A DNA stretch of 64,000 nt from Saccharopolyspora endophytica (GCF_018070075.1 NZ_JAGPXE010000004.1:582680-646679), one strand, 5' to 3'. Positions 44,820 through 54,439 are shown, counted from the stretch's first letter. A program made the numbers and translations. Notes: a model not told the origin generated them from the letters alone.

Positions 44820-45330
44820 CACGGCGTTCCGCGCGCAGATTAGCCACTTCGGGCAGTCGTGCCCCGGTGTTGCAGTACAAGCGAATCATCGCCTGGTCAC
44901 GAAGATTCATGAATCCAGATCCCTTGCACGATTCCAACAACCGCGTTGTGTCATCGGTACTGATGACGGGGCCAGCTTCGTCGGCGGCTGCCGTGGACGA
45001 ACCCCATCCACAGGAGACCGCTCCACAGCCTGCTCATCCTCGGCCAACCACCGAGAGAACTGCTGCAGGCACTTGTGCTTGTTGAGAGCAGTTGCAGCCG
45101 AACGAGTCTCGATCACCCGAACCTGGAAGGACTCCACATCCGCACGCGAGATATTCGCCGTGCCCTTCCGAGCTGGACCACCGCGAGCAGGTAGTCGTAT
45201 CGGGTCGTTTCGGACGCCCTTCCCCTGCGGAGCCATTGCTGACCCGCGTCAAATGCTTCATGCGCCCAGCGGAGCAGCTTGACTGCGATTCGGCGGTTCT
45301 GGACTTGGTCGCACGATGCGCGCAGCACAC
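44820..45330 (-). pseudogene. Tyrosine-recombinase (integrase) relic B, opposite strand
   Basis: On the minus strand the same protein family can be read: SETTRYDYLLAVVQLGRA, then ATALNKHKCLQQFSRWLAEDEQ, then MNLRDQAMIRLYCNTGARLPEVANL. Three frames are needed, so it is broken. It aligns segment by segment with relic A and stops at the same place, right after the GAR(L)xEVA motif. The two relics meet tail to tail near 44800, as if an inverted duplication had been deleted across its centre. Confidence 0.7.
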
Positions 45331-45411
45331 TGCATGACCAGCACGACTCTCCTGGACGACGTCTCTTGCGCGGGTGCGTCTCAGAGTCTCATGCCATGAG
45401 TCCCACTGAGA

Positions 45412-45606
45412 CTAGTGCTCCAGCGTCACTTTGTGATCTCTGCTGGCGCTGCACAGGACCGTCACGTCGTGGTTTGGCAGAGAGATGTGAGAGATCCACG
45501 TTTGCGGTAGGTCGTGATCTGCCGGGCTTTCGCCGGAAATCCATGCTGGCTCGTCACGACAAGAACGGGGTCGGACACCCGAACGAGTGAACGTTTCAGC
45601 GGCCAT
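45412..45606 (-). CDS. Small hypothetical protein (64 aa)
   Basis: ATG 45606 is preceded by GAGGAGGAAAA, a strong ribosome site, and opens a 64-residue frame (MAAETFTRSG...VTLEH). It contains AWISGESPADHDLPQTWISH and a segment LPNHDVTVLCSAS. No domain is recognised and an overlapping frame on the same strand looks equally open, so it may be a relic. It lies between the integrase relics and the lanthipeptide operon, on the opposite strand from the latter. The rest of the 45331-45775 gap must hold the operon's promoter. Confidence 0.35.
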   Translation of the reverse strand: MAAETFTRSGVRPRSCRDEPAWISGESPADHDLPQTWISHISLPNHDVTVLCSASRDHKVTLEH

Positions 45607-45775
45607 TTTTCCTCCTCGCTCGCCCACGCAGTCCGGAGAGCTGCGCGTTTCGTCCCTCTCGACGGCACTTGCCTGATCGGTGGTGAAGGCGATCCACAAA
45701 GCCCTGCGGAGTTTCCTTTCCTAGCCTGTTGGCAAGGTTCTCGAACGCGTACGACCGAGCAACGCTGGAGACCGC

Positions 45776-48619
45776 ATGGCTGGGGTGTCACCTGACTGTT
45801 CCGACGACGACACCGCGCGTGCGTCCGATCATGACGCGCGCGAGGCGGACAGCCCGCGGCTGGCGGAGTTCAACTTCAGCCTGTTCGGCCCGAGGTCTCT
45901 GGGTGCGGTCGACGACTCCACGCTCACCGATGTGCTCGACACCGGGCTGCGCACGTCGTCGAAGTCAGCTCGGTGGACCGTGAGCAAGGGCGGCACCTGG
46001 TGCACGGTGGCACCAGGCAGCGCGGTCCAACGCTCCCAAGGCTGGAAGCTGCACGTCTCGGCAACCCTTGCCTCGGCACAGGATGTCTTGACCCGTTCCC
46101 TGCCAGTGCTGCTGGAATCCGAGTCGGCCTTCAAATTTGCTCGCACACCGGACCATGTCGCGTTGCTCAACGACCGCCACACCTCACGTGGCCACTCCGG
46201 GAAGTTCCTGACGATCTACCCGGCCAGCGACGATGAGGCAGTCCGGCTGGCGGCGGAACTTCACGAAGCGACGGACGGACTGGCGGGTCCGCGTGTGCTG
46301 TCGGACCGGCCGTACTCGCCGGGAAGTTTGGTGCACTACCGGTACGGCGCCTTCATCGAACAGAGGCGTTTCTCCAACGACGGCTTCTACGCGTGGGTGA
46401 TCGAGGACCCGGACGGCAATGCGGTGGAGGACCGCCGGGCCGGGAAGTACTCCCCGCCGCCGTGGGTTTCGTGCCCGTTCCCCAACGCCCCGGATCCGGC
46501 ACTACGCCAGGCGGACCGCAGCGACAAGCACGCTGCGCAAGGCGGCGTGCTTGTCGGCAAGCGATTTCTCGCTCGCGAGGCGATCCGGCACACCAATCGC
46601 GGTGGCGTCTATCGGACGACCGACACCCACACCGGCAACGCCGCGATCGTCAAGGAGGCACGGCCGCACGTCGGGGCGGACCGCACCGGACGCGACGAAC
46701 GAGACAGGCTGCGGGCCGAGGCCCACGCGCTCGAGCTGGTCGCGCCACTGGGCTTGGCTCCCCAGGTGCTCGCGCTTTTCGAGCAGAGCCAGCACCTGTT
46801 CCTAGCCGAGGAACTGGTACCGGGCGTGTCCCTTCGCGAGTGGGTCCCCGGACAGATCCGCGCGGGCGGCTGGCGGCGTGATATCCCGCGAGCTCTCACG
46901 ATGACCGGAAGGGTCGCGGCTCTGCTGGAATCCGCCCACGGCGCTGGTCTGATACTGCGGGACTTCAACCCCAGCAACATCATGGTGCTGCCCGACGGAC
47001 GGCTCAAGCTGATCGACCTGGAGCTCGCCGTGCCCACCGGCGAGAAGGATGACGCACCGCTGAAGGTGGGCACCCCCGGCTTCAGCGCCCCGGAACAGTT
47101 CCACGGTGAGTCCCCGAACGAACGGGCCGACTACTTCAGTCTCGGCGCAACGCTCTGCTTTCTCGTCTTCGGCAACGTACCCGGCATGATCGAAGGCGAT
47201 CCCGGGGAGCCGTACCCGCAGCACGGCTTGGCCGAGTGGTTGGACGTCCGGTGGGAACCCTCCGGCCTGCCCGACGACCTGCGGAGGCTGATCCTCGAAC
47301 TGATGCATCCCGACCCGCGCAGGCGCCCGGAACCCGCGCGGGTCAACCAGGTGCTCGCCACGGCGAACGGGGCCGCAGCGCGGAATGCCGGGCAGTCACG
47401 GGCTGGCACCTCCCAACCGAGGCTCGACGACCAGTGCTGGCAGCACGCCGTCGACGGCGTTGTCGGTCACCTGCTGAGCTCGATGACACCCGATGCGCAG
47501 ACGCTGTGGCCGGTGTCGTGCGCCCACGGCGCGCCCGATCCGTGCAGCGTGCAGCACGGCGCCGCAGGTGTTCTCGGCGTGCTCACCCGTTGCCTGCAGG
47601 TCGGTGCTTCCGACGACCCGAGGCTGGGGCCTGCGGTGACCGCCGCAGGCGACTGGATCGCACAGCGGTTGCCGGCCGATGACCAGCGGCCGCCCGGCTT
47701 GTACTTCGGTGAGGCGGGCATCGCGTGGTCACTGTTCGAGGCAGGCGACCAGCTCGGCGCGGACCGGCTGCGGACTGAGGCGCTCAAACTCGCCATCGAT
47801 CTTCCCGTGTCCGTGACGAACCCGGACATCACTCATGGAACCGCGGGAATCGGGCTGACGCTGCTGCACCTGTGGTCGCTCACCGGCGACGACGAACTGC
47901 TCCGGAAAGCGAACCGGTCGGCCGACGAACTCGTGCTCAGCGCGTACGAGGAAGCCGACGGTGTCAGCTGGGGAACACCGGCCGAGCACCACTCACATCT
48001 GGCGGGCCGCCGGTACTACGGCTTTGCCCACGGCACGGCGGGCGTGGGTTACTTCCTGCTGGCCGCCGCACTCGCGACCGGCCGCGAAGACCTGATGGCA
48101 CTGGCGGTACGCACCGGAGACACGTTGATCGGCCACGCGATCGTCGACCGCGAGGTGGCCCAGTGGGGTGCGGGATCGGATGATGCCGCGACCGCCCCGC
48201 ACTGGTGTCACGGCGCGTCCGGCATTGGGACCTTCCTGGCACGGCTGTTCCGCGTCACGGGCCACGAGCGCTTCGGCAGCTACGCGAGCATGGCCGCCCG
48301 CGCCGTCATGGAGCACTCGGCACGCGCCGGGCTCGCGCAGTGCCACGGCCTCGCGGGCAACGGGGACTTCCTCCTCGACATGCAGGAAGCGACCGGCGCT
48401 GGCATCTACGACGGCATGGCGCACCAGGTGGCGCGGCTCGTCCACAGCTGCCGAACACACCACAACAGCCGCGTGGTGTTCCCGGACGAACGAGGTGGCC
48501 TCACCAGCAGCTGGGGCGATGGCATGACAGGTGTGCTCGCCTTCCTGCTGCGCCTGCGATACCGCACGCCACGCATGTGGATGGCTGACGAACTCCTGCA
48601 ACCCAGTAGGCCGACGTGA
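45776..48619 (+). CDS. lanL: Class IV lanthipeptide synthetase LanL
   Basis: 947 residues in three domains. Residues ~1-235 are the phospho-Ser/Thr lyase region. Residues ~265-535 are a Ser/Thr kinase with Lys293 (AIVKEARPH) and Asp396 (ILRDFNPSN), followed by KLIDLELA. Residues ~560-935 are a LanC cyclase. The cyclase keeps all three zinc ligands: Cys811 in PHWCHGASG, and Cys856-His857 in QCHGLAG, spaced as in NisC. Class III enzymes lack these ligands, so this is class IV. It phosphorylates and dehydrates Ser/Thr of the precursor at 50481 and closes thioether rings. ATG 45776 follows GGAG; the stop overlaps the peptidase start. Confidence 0.9.
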   Translation: MAGVSPDCSDDDTARASDHDAREADSPRLAEFNFSLFGPRSLGAVDDSTLTDVLDTGLRTSSKSARWTVSKGGTWCTVAPGSAVQRSQGWKLHVSATLASAQDVLTRSLPVLLESESAFKFARTPDHVALLNDRHTSRGHSGKFLTIYPASDDEAVRLAAELHEATDGLAGPRVLSDRPYSPGSLVHYRYGAFIEQRRFSNDGFYAWVIEDPDGNAVEDRRAGKYSPPPWVSCPFPNAPDPALRQADRSDKHAAQGGVLVGKRFLAREAIRHTNRGGVYRTTDTHTGNAAIVKEARPHVGADRTGRDERDRLRAEAHALELVAPLGLAPQVLALFEQSQHLFLAEELVPGVSLREWVPGQIRAGGWRRDIPRALTMTGRVAALLESAHGAGLILRDFNPSNIMVLPDGRLKLIDLELAVPTGEKDDAPLKVGTPGFSAPEQFHGESPNERADYFSLGATLCFLVFGNVPGMIEGDPGEPYPQHGLAEWLDVRWEPSGLPDDLRRLILELMHPDPRRRPEPARVNQVLATANGAAARNAGQSRAGTSQPRLDDQCWQHAVDGVVGHLLSSMTPDAQTLWPVSCAHGAPDPCSVQHGAAGVLGVLTRCLQVGASDDPRLGPAVTAAGDWIAQRLPADDQRPPGLYFGEAGIAWSLFEAGDQLGADRLRTEALKLAIDLPVSVTNPDITHGTAGIGLTLLHLWSLTGDDELLRKANRSADELVLSAYEEADGVSWGTPAEHHSHLAGRRYYGFAHGTAGVGYFLLAAALATGREDLMALAVRTGDTLIGHAIVDREVAQWGAGSDDAATAPHWCHGASGIGTFLARLFRVTGHERFGSYASMAARAVMEHSARAGLAQCHGLAGNGDFLLDMQEATGAGIYDGMAHQVARLVHSCRTHHNSRVVFPDERGGLTSSWGDGMTGVLAFLLRLRYRTPRMWMADELLQPSRPT

Positions 48620-50475
48620 GCACGAACGGACCGGCAGGGACTGAGCTCTCCGCTCGCACGGGGTTCGCCTTCTCCCCGCGCGGGCTCCGCGCCGCGTCCG
48701 TGGGCGTGGCGGGAGACACCGCCCTGCTGGAGAGCTGGCAGCTCGGCGCTGGGGAGGTCGTCCAGAGACAGATCGCTGGTTTCGCTGTCGGTCGGGCCAC
48801 CAAGCTGCTCCCGCTCGACGACGGTTCACTGGTGCTGTGGCAACAGTGCGGGTCACAACGCCACGAGATCACGATGTACCCCGCAACCGCTGACGGGATA
48901 CCCGGAACGGATGGGCACAGGCTTGGCTCCCTGACCGCGCTCGGCGGTTATTTGCTGCCGGGCCCCGTTGGATGGTCCGCGCCCGGGCTTGCCGTCACCG
49001 TGGACGACGCGGATCGATCGACGATCTGGCGGCTCGGCGATGCGCCACCGGGGATCGAACGGATCGTCCGGCTGCCCGGCCTGCTCTCCGGGGGTGCGTG
49101 GATCGATGAGGCAGGCCGGGCGCTGGCTATCAACCAGACTCCGCGCGGCGGCCGGCAGCACGGGATCGTCGTCGATCTCAGCGACGGCAGCTGGCGGCGC
49201 ACGTGGTTCATGTCGGAGGCGAGCACGGACCGAATCCTGCTCTGCTCCCCCGCAACACGACTGCTGGTCGTGAGCAGCAACGCGTCCGGCGAGCCCCGGC
49301 TCGGCTGGGGCGTCCTCGGTCAGCCGACGGTGCACTTCCCCGAGGTCCTGCACCGCCGGGGATATCCGAGACATCCGCTGGCCGTTGACGATCGAGGTGA
49401 GCGGGTCCTCGTGCACGAGCGGGCGGGGGCTGTCTCACGGCTGTTCGTCTACACACCAGCCAACGACAGCCTGACTCCGCTGGACAGTCCGCGCGGGATA
49501 GTCAGCTCCCCGGCCTGCTGGGCCGGAGACGTCGTTCGTGTCCCGTTCTCACAGCCCGCGCATCCCCGCACCCTCGCCACCCTTCGGTTCGATGACCGGA
49601 GTGCCGCGAAGCCTGCCTGGTCACTGCACGAGGCGACGACGAGCAGCTGCGCGAGCGCCGACGCCGAACTCGTCGAGCTGGAGGGCGCAGCGGGACCGAT
49701 GGAAGCGATCGTCTACGGCGGAACGGGCTGGCGATACCGCGAACGGCTCGTCGTTGCCCTGCACGGCGGACCATTGTCCGCGTGGGGTTTCGAGTTCGAT
49801 CCGCTGTTCCACTCCCTCGCCTCCGCAGGCATGACGGTGCTCGCACCCAACTGCCGGGGCAGCACCGGCTACGGCGAGGCTCACCTGCGCTCCGCACTGG
49901 GCAAGTGGGGAGGCCCCGATCTCGACGACGTCCGGCACCTGTGCGCCCGCCTGGAACGGGATCGCCGACGCAGCGGGCTGCCGGCTCCGATCGTGCTGGG
50001 CGTCAGTTACGGCGCCTATCTCGCGCTGCTGGCAGCATGCGCCGATCCGGACAGCTGGTCCGGTTGCGTCGCGCTGGCACCGTTGTTGTCCCCGGCTGCG
50101 CTGAACGCCGACGCCGCCGACGCGGTTCGCGACCGCATCGGCGAGCTCGGCGGGCTGGACGAGAACCAGCAGCACGGCGACGTGCTGAGCCGCTGCGCGT
50201 CGCTTCGAGCTCCGCTGCTGCTCGTCCACGGCCGCAGGGACGAACACATTCCGGTCCGTCAGTCGCGGGTACTGCACCGCCGCCTGCTGGACCTGGGGCG
50301 GCACGCGGGCACGGACCTCGACTACGTCGAACTCGACACCAATCACGCCGGCGTGGTGGCCGACTGGCCCTCGGAGCTGCTGCGCAGGATTAAACGCTTC
50401 TGCCTCACCCGCACCGCAACGACGGGCGGGATGCGGCAGGAGGCTCCAGTAGCAACTCACGTGGGAAGGGGGTGA
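48616..50475 (+). CDS. S9-family (prolyl oligopeptidase-like) peptidase in the lanthipeptide operon
   Basis: 619 residues. The first ~370 form a beta-propeller-like region; the C-terminal alpha/beta-hydrolase has ALHGGPLSAWGFEFDPLF, the nucleophile Ser464 in GVSYGAY, Asp542 in GRRDEHIP and His577 in TNHAG, a complete triad. No signal peptide is seen, so it acts in the cytoplasm. Prolyl oligopeptidase-type enzymes trim leaders in class III clusters. Here the leader has Pro16 and Pro20 as possible cut sites, so it is a candidate leader peptidase. GTG 48616 overlaps the lanL stop (GTGA). Confidence 0.88.
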   Translation: MSTNGPAGTELSARTGFAFSPRGLRAASVGVAGDTALLESWQLGAGEVVQRQIAGFAVGRATKLLPLDDGSLVLWQQCGSQRHEITMYPATADGIPGTDGHRLGSLTALGGYLLPGPVGWSAPGLAVTVDDADRSTIWRLGDAPPGIERIVRLPGLLSGGAWIDEAGRALAINQTPRGGRQHGIVVDLSDGSWRRTWFMSEASTDRILLCSPATRLLVVSSNASGEPRLGWGVLGQPTVHFPEVLHRRGYPRHPLAVDDRGERVLVHERAGAVSRLFVYTPANDSLTPLDSPRGIVSSPACWAGDVVRVPFSQPAHPRTLATLRFDDRSAAKPAWSLHEATTSSCASADAELVELEGAAGPMEAIVYGGTGWRYRERLVVALHGGPLSAWGFEFDPLFHSLASAGMTVLAPNCRGSTGYGEAHLRSALGKWGGPDLDDVRHLCARLERDRRRSGLPAPIVLGVSYGAYLALLAACADPDSWSGCVALAPLLSPAALNADAADAVRDRIGELGGLDENQQHGDVLSRCASLRAPLLLVHGRRDEHIPVRQSRVLHRRLLDLGRHAGTDLDYVELDTNHAGVVADWPSELLRRIKRFCLTRTATTGGMRQEAPVATHVGRG

Positions 50476-50480
50476 ACACG

Positions 50481-50642
50481 ATGGAGCTCGAGGACTTCGA
50501 CATGGTCGCCTCGCTGCAGGAGCTGCCTGAGACGGACCCGATCGAGATCGACGGGATTCAGCTGGGCGGCGGAGGGACCTGCGCGTGTGTCGGCCTGCTG
50601 ACGGCGCTGAACACCATCTGCGTCGGCGTTTCGTGTAGCTGA
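50481..50642 (+). CDS. lanA: Venezuelin-like class IV lanthipeptide precursor LanA (53 aa)
   Basis: ATG 50481 lies five bases after the peptidase stop, behind GGGAAGGGG. The leader (1 to about 28) contains ASLQELPETDP, typical of class III/IV leaders, and is acidic. A GGGG stretch (29-32) precedes a core with Thr33, Cys34, Cys36, Thr41, Thr45, Cys47, Ser51, Cys52 and Ser53. The order and spacing (T-C-x-C-V-G-L-L-T...L-N-T-x-C-x-G-x-S-C) match venezuelin, the class IV product of Streptomyces venezuelae. Four cysteines could form up to four thioether rings. Confidence 0.92.
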   Translation: MELEDFDMVASLQELPETDPIEIDGIQLGGGGTCACVGLLTALNTICVGVSCS

Positions 50643-50655
50643 CCGGCGGGGGAGC

Positions 50656-50694
50656 CCGGTGTTCCCGCCCGCTGGTACCGGGCGGGAACACCGG
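50656..50694 (+). terminator. Strong hairpin between precursor and exporter genes
   Basis: A perfect 16-bp stem, CCGGTGTTCCCGCCCG (50656-50671) and its reverse complement (50679-50694), with a 7-base loop, 13 bp after the precursor stop. It is probably a partial terminator or mRNA stabiliser that raises precursor message relative to the exporters. Confidence 0.75.
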
Positions 50695-50776
50695 TTCCTG
50701 AGCGCGGTGGAGGCATCGCCTCCCCGCGCCCCGTCGGCGTGCTTCGCCACGGTAGCGGAAACAGGGGATCTCACGA

Positions 50777-52591
50777 ATGGAGCTTCGTGGACTCGCCCGG
50801 ATGCTGCGGCACCAGGGCGACACCGACGCGCTGCGCGCCAGCGGCGGTCGCCTCCTGCGATCCACGGCTGGTCAGTCCCGCTGGATGCTGGCCACGGTGG
50901 CTCTGACCACCGTTGTCCAGGCCGTCACGGCGGTGCTCACTCCGGCCGTCATCGGCTCCGCGATCGACGCGGCCATACGCGGCGGTGATCTCGGCGCAGC
51001 GCTCGGGCGCCTGGTGCTGGTGGTGGGCGTCACCACGGTGGCCATGGCGGTGGACGACCTCGTCAGCTCCTATTTCGGCAGCGCAGTGACTGCGGGACTC
51101 CGGCACCGGCTGATCGGCCACGTGCTGTTGCTTGGCGTCGGCGGCCCCCGCCGGTTCCCGGCTGGCGAGGTGTTGTCCCGGCTCACCGAGAACGCCGCCA
51201 GCCCAGCCAGCTTCTTCCCCTCCCTGATATCGGTGCTCGCCACGCTGATGACCACCGTCGGCGCGGTCGCCGGGCTGGTGCTGATCGACCTGCGCCTGGC
51301 GATCACCTTTCTCGTCGGCGTCCCTTTCGCCGCGCTGCTGCTCCGCCGGTTCGTGGCCAGGGCCGGTGACTCGCTGCAGCGGTACCAGCATCTCCAGGCG
51401 ACGATCGCGACCCGGCTCCTCGACGCGCACCAAGGTGCACGCACCATCCGCGCGAGTGGGACCGTCGAGCGCGACATCGACCGCGTCGTGCAACCGCTGG
51501 GGGAGTTGCACGAGAGCGGCCGGCGCGTCTGGGAGGCCCAGCGCGGCATGAGCTGGCAGTTGACCTTGCTGGTTCCGATGCTGCAGGTCGCCGTGCTCGC
51601 CGTCGGCGGGTCGGCGCTGAGCACGGGGGACATCACCCCGGGCGAGCTGGTTGCCGCATCCTCCTACGTCGCGCTGGCCGCTGGTGTGGTCGGCGTGCTC
51701 GACGCCGCGGTCGCGATGGTGACCTGTCAGATCGGGGCGGGACGGGTGGCTGAGGTTTTGGACACGACACCGGCCATCACCACGCCCGAGCGCTCTGCCC
51801 CGCTCCCACCTGGTCGAGGCCACCTGGAGCTGCGAGGCGTCTGCGTCCGGGAGGACACCCGGCTGGTCCTCGACCACGTCGACCTGACGATCCCGGCCGG
51901 CACGAGCGTGGCCATCGTAGGCCGGTCCGGTACGGGCAAAACCGCGCTGACGTCGCTGGTGGGGCGGTTACGGGATCCGGACGAAGGCGTGGTGCTGCTC
52001 GACGGCACCGACGTGTCCGAGGTCGAACTCCCGGTACTGCGGCGTGCCGTCACCTACGCGTTCGAACGGCCCGCCGTGCTCGGCGACACCATCGCGGACA
52101 TGATCAGCTACGGGCAGGACCAGGTGTCGCCGGCCGCTGTGGAACGGGCGGCGGCGTTGGCCCAAGCCGCCCAGTTCATCAGCCTGCTGCCCGAAGGCTA
52201 TGACACGCCGCTGGCCCGCGCCCCGATGTCGGGCGGCGAACTGCAGCGCCTCAGCTTGGCGCGTGCGGTCTTCCGGGAAGCACGGCTGGTGGTGCTCGAC
52301 GACGCGACCAGCAGCCTCGACACGGCCACCGAGGTCAAGGTCGCAGACGGACTGCGGCGTGCATGGACCGGGCGGACCTCGCTGGTGATCGCGCACCGAA
52401 TCGCCACCGCCAGTCGTGCCGACCTGGTGGCATGGCTCGAGAACGGCCGCATCCGGGCCCTGGCGCCGCACCACGTGCTCTGGTCCGAGCCCGGCTACCG
52501 CGCGGTTTTCGCCGCCGCTGAGGACGAATCCGGCGCGCGCGCTCCGGAGCCCGTCGCGGTCGCCGAGATCGACACGGCGGTGCAGCAGTGA
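50777..52591 (+). CDS. ABC exporter half-transporter 1 (permease + ATPase)
   Basis: 604 residues: six transmembrane helices (~35-310) and a nucleotide-binding domain (~350-590) with Walker A GRSGTGKTAL, signature MSGGELQRLSLARAVF and Walker B LVVLDDATSSLD, H-loop IAHRIAT. No N-terminal C39 peptidase domain is present, so it does not remove the leader itself. It overlaps the next ABC gene by four bases (GTGA), and both would form a heterodimer exporting the lanthipeptide. Confidence 0.9.
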   Translation: MELRGLARMLRHQGDTDALRASGGRLLRSTAGQSRWMLATVALTTVVQAVTAVLTPAVIGSAIDAAIRGGDLGAALGRLVLVVGVTTVAMAVDDLVSSYFGSAVTAGLRHRLIGHVLLLGVGGPRRFPAGEVLSRLTENAASPASFFPSLISVLATLMTTVGAVAGLVLIDLRLAITFLVGVPFAALLLRRFVARAGDSLQRYQHLQATIATRLLDAHQGARTIRASGTVERDIDRVVQPLGELHESGRRVWEAQRGMSWQLTLLVPMLQVAVLAVGGSALSTGDITPGELVAASSYVALAAGVVGVLDAAVAMVTCQIGAGRVAEVLDTTPAITTPERSAPLPPGRGHLELRGVCVREDTRLVLDHVDLTIPAGTSVAIVGRSGTGKTALTSLVGRLRDPDEGVVLLDGTDVSEVELPVLRRAVTYAFERPAVLGDTIADMISYGQDQVSPAAVERAAALAQAAQFISLLPEGYDTPLARAPMSGGELQRLSLARAVFREARLVVLDDATSSLDTATEVKVADGLRRAWTGRTSLVIAHRIATASRADLVAWLENGRIRALAPHHVLWSEPGYRAVFAAAEDESGARAPEPVAVAEIDTAVQQ

Positions 52592-54360
52592 TGCTCGTCA
52601 GCGGAATGCGTTTGCTGCACCAGCACATCCGGCCGCACCAGCGCGCGTTGCGGCGGGTGGTGGCGTGGTCGGCCCTGGAAGCTCTGCCCACTTTCGTCTC
52701 GGGTGTGCTGATCGCCAAGGCGATCGATGACGGCTTCCTCGCGGGCCAGCCGTTCGCGGGGTTCGCCTGGCTCGCCGCCATGGCGGGTCTGTGGATCGTC
52801 AGCGCCTTCGGAACTCGCCAGGTGTATCCGTGGCTGATCCTGAGCGTGGAACCGCTGCGCGACTCGATGGTCCGCGCTGTGATCACCGCATCGCTGCACC
52901 GGGCGATGCGCGGGGAGCGCGACGTGACGGGTTCCAGCGTTTCGCAGATCACCGAGCAGGTGGAAGCGGTCCGGGTGCTGCTGTCCACCATGCTGCGCAA
53001 CATGCGGCAGGTGGTCGCCGCAGGACTCGCCGCGCTCGCTGGCCTGGCGGTGCTCTCCACGACGTTGGCCGCGATCGTCAGCGGGTTCGTCGTGCTCGCG
53101 ATGACTCTGTTCGTCGTCGTGCTCCGATCCCTGTTCCTGCGCTACCGCGTGGTGGTTCTGCGCAGCGAACAGGTCGGGAACGTGGCTGCTCCGATCGTGT
53201 CGGGCATCCGCGATGTCGCCACCCAGGCCGCCGAGCCACGCGCAGCCGCCGACGTCGCGGATGCCATCGAGGAGCAAGCGGAAGCGCTGCGCGGGTTCGC
53301 CCGGACTCGAGTCCTGCGGCTGCTCGTTGTGACGCTCGGCGTGCATCTGCCGCTGATCTCACTGCTGGCGCTCGCCCCGTGGTTGCTCTCGTCGCAGATC
53401 CTGACCACCGGTGCACTGGCCGGCGGAGTCATCTATATCGCGGGCGGTCTCCAGTCCGCGGTGATGTTCCTGGTCAATGCGGGCAGCACGTTGCTCGTCA
53501 GCCTCGGGGTCGTGCTGGATCGCCTCGCTGAGGTGTGCGCCGACGAGCCGTCAACGACACCTGCCCGCTCGTCGGCGTCCCCGCTGGACGGCTACAACAT
53601 GCGCTTGCAGCGGGTCACGTTCGGCTACTCGCAGCACGCCCGGCCCGTGGTCCACGACCTCAGCATCGACGTTCCGGAGGGCACCCACCTCGCCGTCGTC
53701 GGGCCCAGCGGGGCGGGCAAGTCCACCCTGGCGAACCTGCTCGCCGGCCTCACCGAACCGCAGCACGGACAGATTCTGCTCGACGGTGGCGAACTCGGAC
53801 GCATCGACGAACAGCAGCTGCGGCGGGAGATCGCACTCATCCCGCAGGATGCGTATGTTTTCGCTGGCACGGTGAGGGAAAACCTCACCTACCTGCGACC
53901 TGACGCCACCGCGGAAGCCCTCGACGACGCGGTTGCCGCAGTGGGCGCTGGGGAAACGCTGGCCCGGCTCGGCGGTTACGAGGCGACGATTCCGGCAGGC
54001 GGGGAAGGGCTGTCCCCCGCCGAACGACAACTGATCGCCCTGGCCCGCGTCCACCTCTGTCCCGCCCGGATTGTCATCCTCGACGAGGCAACGTGCCACC
54101 TCGACCCTGCGGCCGAGGCGCTGGCCGAGCACGGGTTCGCCCGACGCCCTGGCACGATGATCGTCATCGCACACCGGATCAGCTCAGCCGAACGGGCCGA
54201 CCGCATTCTGCTCTTCTCTGGCACCACGCCAGAAGTCGGGACGCACGACGAGCTTCTCGCACGCAGTGAGCTCTACGCCGAACTCGTGGGCTACTGGCAT
54301 GACGAACACCAGGCCCGCCACACCGACGAGGTCGAGCCAGAAGCCTCCCCGCATCCCTGA
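52588..54360 (+). CDS. ABC exporter half-transporter 2 (permease + ATPase)
   Basis: 590 residues from GTG 52588 (ATG at the next codon is an alternative). Six helices are followed by an ATPase domain with Walker A GPSGAGKST, Walker B IVILDEATCHLD and IAHRISS. The signature reads LSPAERQLIALARVHL: the canonical LSGGQ has become LSPAE, so one ATP site of the heterodimer is likely non-consensus, as in asymmetric exporters. The operon probably ends here; no strong hairpin follows immediately. Confidence 0.9.
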   Translation: MMLVSGMRLLHQHIRPHQRALRRVVAWSALEALPTFVSGVLIAKAIDDGFLAGQPFAGFAWLAAMAGLWIVSAFGTRQVYPWLILSVEPLRDSMVRAVITASLHRAMRGERDVTGSSVSQITEQVEAVRVLLSTMLRNMRQVVAAGLAALAGLAVLSTTLAAIVSGFVVLAMTLFVVVLRSLFLRYRVVVLRSEQVGNVAAPIVSGIRDVATQAAEPRAAADVADAIEEQAEALRGFARTRVLRLLVVTLGVHLPLISLLALAPWLLSSQILTTGALAGGVIYIAGGLQSAVMFLVNAGSTLLVSLGVVLDRLAEVCADEPSTTPARSSASPLDGYNMRLQRVTFGYSQHARPVVHDLSIDVPEGTHLAVVGPSGAGKSTLANLLAGLTEPQHGQILLDGGELGRIDEQQLRREIALIPQDAYVFAGTVRENLTYLRPDATAEALDDAVAAVGAGETLARLGGYEATIPAGGEGLSPAERQLIALARVHLCPARIVILDEATCHLDPAAEALAEHGFARRPGTMIVIAHRISSAERADRILLFSGTTPEVGTHDELLARSELYAELVGYWHDEHQARHTDEVEPEASPHP

Positions 54361-54439
54361 ATGTCCGCTGCTGGGCGGCGTAGACCCGGCCTGACACCGC
54401 GACGTTCGTCGACGGCGAGGGCCCCGTTTCCTGGGTGGT

